DNA of 46,985 bases from Nocardia ninae NBRC 108245. GTDB lineage: Bacteria > Actinomycetota > Actinomycetes > Mycobacteriales > Mycobacteriaceae. Positions 41,882 to 46,985 of this stretch are shown piece by piece. The DNA lies in assembly GCF_007990755.1 (NCBI RefSeq), contig NZ_BJXA01000073.1, positions 1 to 46,985 of the forward strand, given 5' to 3'. The notes under the pieces were generated by a model. That model saw nothing but the letters and a program-made list of their open reading frames with translations, did not search any database and was not told the DNA's origin. The position numbers and the translations under genes are program-made. Every line of letters begins with the position of its first letter. Positions within the stretch are counted from its first letter, which is position 1.

Positions 41882-44167
41882 CTATGCCGCATCGACCAGG
41901 CTCCGCCGCAGATAGTCGGCGGTAATCGAGTTCTCGGCGGCGAGCAGCGCGGCGGGCGTGCCCGTGAACACGATCTCCCCACCGTGCTTACCGCCGTCCG
42001 GGCCGAGGTCGATGACCCAGTCCGCCCGTTTGACCACCTCCAGGTCGTGCTCGATGACGATGACCGTATTGCCCGCGTCCACCAGACGGTCGAGCAGCGA
42101 CATCAGCGTGTCGACGTCGGCCATGTGCAAGCCGGTGGTCGGCTCGTCGAGGACGTAGATGCCGCCGCTGCGGTGTAGATGGTCGGCCAGCTTGATGCGC
42201 TGGCGTTCCCCGCCCGACAGCGAGCTGAGCGAACGGCCGAGGGTGAGGTAGCCGAGCCCGACATCGTTCAGCGACCGCAGCGGCTTCCGAATCTTGCTGT
42301 CCGCGTGCCCGTCCCAGAAGTCGAGGGCCTGCTCGGCGGTCATGTCCAGCACGTCGGCGACGGACGCACCGCGCACCGTGTACCGGAGCACCTCGGGCCG
42401 GAATCGCCTGCCGTGGCAGACCTGGCACACGGTGGTGATCGGATCCATGTACGCCAGATCGGTGAAAATCACTCCCGCGCCGCCGCATTCGGCACAAGCG
42501 CCATCGGAGTTGAAGCTGAACAGGCCCGGCTTCACCCCGTGCTCCTTGGCGAACAGCTGCCGCAGCGGATCCATGATGCCGATATAGGTGGCCGGGCTGG
42601 AACGCCGGGACGCATGGATTGCCGACTGGTTCACCGCGATCGCGTCCGGGTGCGCGGCCAGAAACGCGCCGGAGACCAGCGTGCTCTTACCCGAGCCCGC
42701 GACACCGGTGATCGCGGTGAGCACACCGGTCGGGAACCGCGCGGTGACGTTCTTCAAGTTGTGCAACGCGACATCGGTGACACTCAACCATCCTGTCGGC
42801 GGGCGAGTCTCGTCCTTGACCGGTTGCACCCGGCGCAGCCGCTCACCGGTCAACGTGCCCGAGGCACGCAGCTTTTTGACCGTGCCCTGGAACATGACCT
42901 GTCCGCCGTGCCCGCCCGCACCGGGGCCCATGTCCACCACATGGTCGGCGACCGCGATGACGTCGGGGGAGTGCTCGACCACCAGCACGGTATTGCCCTT
43001 GTCGCGCAACTGGACCAGCAGGTTGTTCAACCGGCCCACGTCGCGCGGGTGCATGCCGACGCTCGGCTCGTCGAAAATGTAGGTCATGCCGGTGAGACTG
43101 GAGCCGAGGTGCCGAACGACTTTGAGCCGTTGCGCCTCACCACCGGACAGCGACGACGTCTCCCGATCCAGCGACAGGTAGCCCAGGCCCACCTCCTCGA
43201 TCCGGCGCAGCCGGGCAATCGCGGCCTCGGCGATCGGCCGGGCGATCGGATCACCGATGGCGCCGAGCACCTCGATCAGATCCGTCACCTCGAACCTGCC
43301 GTAGTCGGCGATGCCGAGCCCGTCGATCCGGCTGGCCAACGCCGCCGCGTTGAGCCGCGCACCGCCGCAGGCCGGGCAGACCTCCTCGGTGACCACTTCA
43401 CGTGCCGCCGCCCGATTCTTGTCCGAGAGCGCGTCGAGATCGCGCTTGATGTAGAGGCGATCGAACCGTTCGAGCAGACCCTCGTAGGCGTTGTTGCCCA
43501 TACTTCCGGTCCTGTTCGGCCGTGGTACCCGAAAACCGTTGCCGCGCAGAAACAGTTGCCACTCTTCGGCGGTGAAGTCGCGCAACGGCTTGTCCGGATC
43601 GAAAAGCCCCGACTCGGCGTACAACTGCCACTGAAAGGTGCCGATGGCGAACGGCCGGAAGGTGATCGCTCCTTCGTTGAGCGACTTGTCGGTGTCGAGC
43701 AGCTTGTCCAGGTCCGGCCGCACCACGTGGCCCAGCCCGCCGCATTCCTGGCACATGCCGAGCGGGTCGTTGAACGAATAGCTGGTCGCCTCACCGGCAC
43801 TCGGCTCGCTGTGCCGGGAGAACAACACCCGGATGATCGACTGGATGTCGGTCATGGTGCCGACGGTGGAGCGGGAGTTGCCGCCGATCGGCCGCTGGTC
43901 GACCACCACTGCGGGGGCGAGATTGTCGATCGCGTCGGCCTCCGGGCGCTCGTACTTCGGTAGCCGGTTGCGGATGAACCAGGTGTAGGTCTCGTTGAGC
44001 TGGCGCTGCGACTCGACCGCGACGGTGCCGAACACGATCGACGATTTGCCGGACCCGGACACGCCGGTGAAGACCACGATCTTGCTCTTCGGGATCTCCA
44101 GGGAGACGTTGCGCAGGTTGTTCTCGCGGGCTCCGACGATCTGGATGGTGTCTCGCTCTGCATTCAC
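41882..44167 (-). CDS. UvrA-like ABC ATPase (excinuclease subunit A paralogue)
   Basis: A 761-residue protein with two ABC domains of UvrA type: Walker A FTGVSGSGKSSIVFG and ITGVAGSGKSTLVSG, signatures SSLSGGEAQRLKVVRHL and SSLSGGERQRIKLADHL, Walker B IFDEPSVGMHPRD and VLDEPTTGLHMAD. Zinc-type Cys pairs occur in CQECGG, CPACGG, CAECGG and CQVCHG. It is about 200 residues shorter than housekeeping UvrA and probably lacks the UvrB-binding region, as in UvrA2/DrrC-like proteins linked to drug resistance or DNA-adduct tolerance. The GTG at 44167 gives the family-like N-terminus; an ATG at 44209 would run into the operator. It is divergent from a WYL regulator. Confidence 0.87.
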   Translation of the reverse strand: MNAERDTIQIVGARENNLRNVSLEIPKSKIVVFTGVSGSGKSSIVFGTVAVESQRQLNETYTWFIRNRLPKYERPEADAIDNLAPAVVVDQRPIGGNSRSTVGTMTDIQSIIRVLFSRHSEPSAGEATSYSFNDPLGMCQECGGLGHVVRPDLDKLLDTDKSLNEGAITFRPFAIGTFQWQLYAESGLFDPDKPLRDFTAEEWQLFLRGNGFRVPRPNRTGSMGNNAYEGLLERFDRLYIKRDLDALSDKNRAAAREVVTEEVCPACGGARLNAAALASRIDGLGIADYGRFEVTDLIEVLGAIGDPIARPIAEAAIARLRRIEEVGLGYLSLDRETSSLSGGEAQRLKVVRHLGSSLTGMTYIFDEPSVGMHPRDVGRLNNLLVQLRDKGNTVLVVEHSPDVIAVADHVVDMGPGAGGHGGQVMFQGTVKKLRASGTLTGERLRRVQPVKDETRPPTGWLSVTDVALHNLKNVTARFPTGVLTAITGVAGSGKSTLVSGAFLAAHPDAIAVNQSAIHASRRSSPATYIGIMDPLRQLFAKEHGVKPGLFSFNSDGACAECGGAGVIFTDLAYMDPITTVCQVCHGRRFRPEVLRYTVRGASVADVLDMTAEQALDFWDGHADSKIRKPLRSLNDVGLGYLTLGRSLSSLSGGERQRIKLADHLHRSGGIYVLDEPTTGLHMADVDTLMSLLDRLVDAGNTVIVIEHDLEVVKRADWVIDLGPDGGKHGGEIVFTGTPAALLAAENSITADYLRRSLVDAA

Positions 44168-44182
44168 AACGCCACGGTAGGT

Positions 44183-44213
44183 GGCAATGAGGTCAGGATC
44201 GGTCCTCATTGCC
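44183..44213. promoter_or_regulatory. 10-bp inverted repeat, likely WYL operator
   Basis: GGCAATGAGG and CCTCATTGCC are perfect 10-bp arms with an 11-bp spacer (44193-44203). They lie in the 61-bp gap between the UvrA-like gene (GTG at 44167) and the WYL regulator (GTG at 44229), 15 bp from each start. This symmetry and position strongly suggest one operator governing both genes. Confidence 0.7.
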
Positions 44214-44228
44214 CGCCATACTGAAACA

Positions 44229-45212
44229 GTGACCGAGACCGCCGCGCGACTGTTGCAATTGCTGTCTCTTTTGCAGACCCGCCGGGAATGGCCGGGCCCT
44301 GAGCTGGCCGAACGCCTCGGCGTCACCGTGCGCACGGTGCGCCGCGATATCGAGCGGCTGCGTGAACTGGAGTATCCGGTGCACGCCAGCCTCGGTGCGG
44401 TCGGCGGATATCGCCTGGAAGCGGGGACCGCCTTGCCGCCGCTGTTGCTCGACGACGAGGAGGCGGTGGCGATCACCCTTGGCCTGCGCAGCGCCGCGCA
44501 AGGCTCGGTCGCCGGCATCGAGGAGTCGGCGGCGCGGGCCCTGGTGAAACTCCAGCAAGTGCTGCCGTCCCGGCTGCGCGGCCGGGTGGACGCCATCGAC
44601 TCGACGACGGTCTCGCTGGGTGGCCCGGCCACCGGGCCGCGCGTCGACCCGCAGACCTTGGTCGTCCTGGCCGCCGCGGCCCGCGACGGCGAGCGGATCC
44701 GCTTCCGCTATCGGGACAAGGGTGACGCGGAGACCAAGCGATTCGCCGAGCCGCACAGCCTCGTCTCCGCGGGGCGCCGCTGGTACCTGGTCGCCTGGGA
44801 CGTCGACCGGGCCGATTGGCGGACCTTCCGTGTCGATCGGATCGAGGCCCCCTTTCCGACCGGAGTGCGGTGCGCACCAAGGGAATTACCCGCCGCCGAT
44901 GCCGCGGCCTTCGTCACCGCTCAGCTCGCCCACTCCCGGCCGGCGCGCCGCGTGGTCATCCTGGTGCACGCCTCGGCCGAGCGATTAGCCGAGATTTTCC
45001 GCGTGCGACCCGAGGAGGTCGAGCCGATCGACGATCGCAGCTGCCTGATCCGCACCAGCGCCGACTCGCTGGAGTGGACCGCCCTGCGGATCGCCCACCT
45101 CGGCGTGGAGTTCGAGGTGCGGGAACCGCCGGAGATGCAGACCATGCTGCGCGATCTCGGCGCCAAACTCCTTCGGGCGGCAGGAGATCCGCAGGACGAC
45201 GAGCCGAGATGA
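44229..45212 (+). CDS. WYL-domain transcriptional regulator
   Basis: A 327-residue regulator. The N-terminal winged helix-turn-helix is LLQLLSLLQTRREWPGPELA, then ERLGVTVRTVRRDIERLREL, followed by the wing VGGYRL. The central WYL domain (about residues 140-215) has RIRFRYRDKGDAETKRFAEP and the signature RRWYLVAWDVDRADWRTFRV. A WCX-type C-terminal extension follows. WYL proteins often sense nucleic-acid fragments and control DNA-damage or defence genes. The GTG at 44229 leaves the 10-bp inverted repeat in the gap to the divergent UvrA-like gene, its probable target. Confidence 0.88.
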   Translation: MTETAARLLQLLSLLQTRREWPGPELAERLGVTVRTVRRDIERLRELEYPVHASLGAVGGYRLEAGTALPPLLLDDEEAVAITLGLRSAAQGSVAGIEESAARALVKLQQVLPSRLRGRVDAIDSTTVSLGGPATGPRVDPQTLVVLAAAARDGERIRFRYRDKGDAETKRFAEPHSLVSAGRRWYLVAWDVDRADWRTFRVDRIEAPFPTGVRCAPRELPAADAAAFVTAQLAHSRPARRVVILVHASAERLAEIFRVRPEEVEPIDDRSCLIRTSADSLEWTALRIAHLGVEFEVREPPEMQTMLRDLGAKLLRAAGDPQDDEPR

Positions 45213-45312
45213 CGCCCGCTGGTTGCCCGGGCCGGCCGCAAACTGAAAGGCGACCGGTACCCCTGTTTTCAATACCCGTATACAACCGGGCGTGCGTTGC
45301 TATCGTTCCGCC

Positions 45313-46985
45313 ATGTCGAACACGGCGGGCGAGCGTTTGGATGCCGAGGCGCCCGTGGAAGATCGGCCCTCCTTGCTGGAGGTCGATGATGAGGAGAAGC
45401 CCGCCCGGGTACTGACCGGCTGGGCCGAGCGGATAGTCGCGGTGACGTCGTTCGTTGTCGCGATGCTGGTGGTGTGGCAGGTATTTCGGCCGTTGCCCCA
45501 GGGCAGCCAGTACTACCTGGTGGTGTTTCTGGCGGCAACCTTGCCGATGGTGTTCCTGGCGTACCGGTCCGGCGTGCGGGTGCTCGATCGAGCCGACGGA
45601 CCCGGCGTCTTCGATTGGTTACTCGCCGTCGTCGCCGTGGTGGTGTGCCTGTATCCGGTGCTGCCGTTCACGATCGGCTCCGGCGGTGGCGGATACAACG
45701 CCTTCCTGGATCGGCAAGGACTGCTCGATCCGGTCGACGTCGGCATGGGCGCGGTGCTGCTGATCCTCGTGCTGGAGGCGTGCCGACGCACCACCGGCTG
45801 GGTGCTCGTCGCGGTCTGCCTGGTGTTCGTGGCCTACGGGTATTACGGCGGGTTCCTGCCGCAGGACTGGACGATCGCGCACGCGGGCTTGGACTTCGGG
45901 CAGATCGTCGACGCGCTGTTCAACTCGGGCAGCGGGTTCTACGGCACGCCACTGGATGTCGCGGCCACCTATATCGTGCTGTTCACGCTGTACGGGGCCG
46001 TCCTCGAATTCTCCGGTGCGGCACAGTTTTTCGTAGACCTCTCGGTGGCCGCGTTCCGGCGCTCGCGCGGCGCGGCCGGACGGACCGCCGTCGCGTCGGG
46101 CTTCCTGCTCGGCACGGTGTCGGGCTCCGGAACCGCGACGGCCGTGACGGTCGGCGCGGTCACCTGGCCGATACTCAAGCGGGCAGGCTATCCACCGGAG
46201 CAGGCGGGCGGCATGCTCGCGGCCGCCGGTGTCGGCGCGATCCTTTCGCCGCCGACCCTGGGGGTCGCGGCGTTCATCGTCGCGGAGTACCTGGAGGTCT
46301 CCTACGTCACGGTGCTCGGCTGGGCCTTGATCCCGACGGTTCTCTACTATCTCGGCATCCTGCTGGCCGTGGAGATCGACGCGCGCCGGTTGGGCACCAA
46401 ACCGGTGGAGACGGACGGTGTTTCGGCCTGGCGGTTGCTGCTGCGCTTCGGTTACCACTTCCTGTCGCTCATCGCGATCGTCGTGCTGCTGCTGATCGAC
46501 GTGAGCGCCACCCGCGCCGTCGTCTACGCGACGGTGCTGGCTTTCGTACTCTCCTTCCTCGACCCGCGTACCCGCGCCAATGCGCGCTCGCCGCGGCGGG
46601 TGTTCTACGCGATCGGCAGCGGTGTGCGCGCCGCGCTGCCGGTGGTCGCGGTGTGTGCCTCGGCGGGCGTGATCACCGCGATGACGACCAAGACGGGTCT
46701 CGGCGCGCAGCTGGCCGCCCTGCTGGTCCGGGCGGCGCGAGCGTTGTCCGACAACCACACCGTGGTGCTGGCCTGCACCGTCGTGCTCGCCGCGATCGCG
46801 CTCGCACTGCTCGGCCTCGCGGTGCCGGTGACCGCGTCGTTCATCATCGGCTGGGCGATCATCGGACCTGCGCTGCTCGCGCTCGACGTGTCACCCCCGG
46901 CGGCCGCCATGTTCGTCTTCTACTACTCGGTGTTGTCGGAGGTGACGCCGCCGACGGCGCTGGCCGCGGTGGGCGCGGCCGCGGT
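45313..46985 (+). CDS. Fused TRAP transporter permease (DctQM-type), 3' end missing
   Basis: A membrane protein running off the window, with 557 residues visible. After an acidic cytosolic start (MSNTAGERLDAEAPVEDRPS) there are many hydrophobic helices. The first five or so resemble the 4TM DctQ part and the rest the DctM part, with TAVASGFLLGTVSGSGTATA, then AVTVGAVTWPILKRAGYPPE and AGVGAILSPPTLGVAAFIVA, hallmarks of the TRAP 4TM/12TM fusion family. Such permeases work with a periplasmic binding protein to import organic acids or similar anions using sodium or proton gradients. The binding protein is not upstream and may follow downstream. The upstream 100 bp has TTGTATAC on the minus strand, possibly half of a GntR-type site. 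Confidence 0.85.
   Translation, partial: MSNTAGERLDAEAPVEDRPSLLEVDDEEKPARVLTGWAERIVAVTSFVVAMLVVWQVFRPLPQGSQYYLVVFLAATLPMVFLAYRSGVRVLDRADGPGVFDWLLAVVAVVVCLYPVLPFTIGSGGGGYNAFLDRQGLLDPVDVGMGAVLLILVLEACRRTTGWVLVAVCLVFVAYGYYGGFLPQDWTIAHAGLDFGQIVDALFNSGSGFYGTPLDVAATYIVLFTLYGAVLEFSGAAQFFVDLSVAAFRRSRGAAGRTAVASGFLLGTVSGSGTATAVTVGAVTWPILKRAGYPPEQAGGMLAAAGVGAILSPPTLGVAAFIVAEYLEVSYVTVLGWALIPTVLYYLGILLAVEIDARRLGTKPVETDGVSAWRLLLRFGYHFLSLIAIVVLLLIDVSATRAVVYATVLAFVLSFLDPRTRANARSPRRVFYAIGSGVRAALPVVAVCASAGVITAMTTKTGLGAQLAALLVRAARALSDNHTVVLACTVVLAAIALALLGLAVPVTASFIIGWAIIGPALLALDVSPPAAAMFVFYYSVLSEVTPPTALAAVGAAA

Overview
The window looks like chromosomal DNA from a high-GC actinomycete, most likely Nocardia or a close relative in the Mycobacteriales. 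Reasons: strong G/C third-position bias, many GTG/TTG starts, a fused CysNC, mycothiol-dependent-isomerase-type genes, a KstR-type operator, and a dense mix of TetR, IclR, LuxR, WYL and ECF regulators. I see no rRNA, tRNA, insertion sequence, phage gene or CRISPR array. The genus is inferred from gene content, not from a marker gene.

Layout. 0-6.3 kb: a frameshifted DUF7065-like gene divergent from a TetR regulator, a secreted lipoprotein esterase, a large ATPase-LuxR regulator and a frameshifted epoxide hydrolase. 6.3-14.1 kb: a sulfation module. IclR-cysD-cysNC (making PAPS) is transcribed away from a DUF1214-like gene, an SDR and a PAPS-dependent sulfotransferase. A perfect KstR-type palindrome lies between the two arms, and a thioesterase follows. 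14.3-18.7 kb: a HAD phosphatase, a 0.5-kb array of about seven 72-bp hairpin repeats, a TetR regulator divergent from two coupled SRPBCC-like genes, an alpha/beta hydrolase and two small unknowns. 18.7-20.5 kb: an ECF42-type sigma factor with its YCII/DGPF partner and a matching promoter. 20.6-27 kb: a P450, an orphan ABC ATPase, a second ATPase-LuxR regulator, then a dead DUF664 gene followed by two tandem mycothiol-isomerase paralogues with opposite codon habits.

27-41 kb is a carbohydrate island. It holds a D-aminoacylase-type amidohydrolase, a xylulokinase-like FGGY kinase, and a tightly coupled four-gene operon: fucose/arabinose-isomerase-like protein, second FGGY kinase, thioredoxin with a CGWC site, and a cytosolic GH172 (DUF2961) enzyme. 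Divergent from the operon are a PfkB kinase and a HAD-GT20 fusion resembling glucosylglycerol-phosphate synthase/phosphatase. An MFS permease with a GH43/32-like hydrolase completes the island. The simplest reading of the operon is release of a pentofuranose or fructofuranose from a glycoside, isomerisation and phosphorylation; D-arabinose salvage is an attractive candidate. No dedicated regulator is visible.

41-47 kb: a tyrosine phosphatase, a UvrA-like ABC protein divergent from a WYL regulator with a perfect 10-bp inverted repeat between them, and a fused TRAP transporter permease running off the end.

Three genes (1-433, 5133-6289, 25187-25605) each carry one frameshift explainable by one missing base. 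They are either real pseudogenes or assembly indels.
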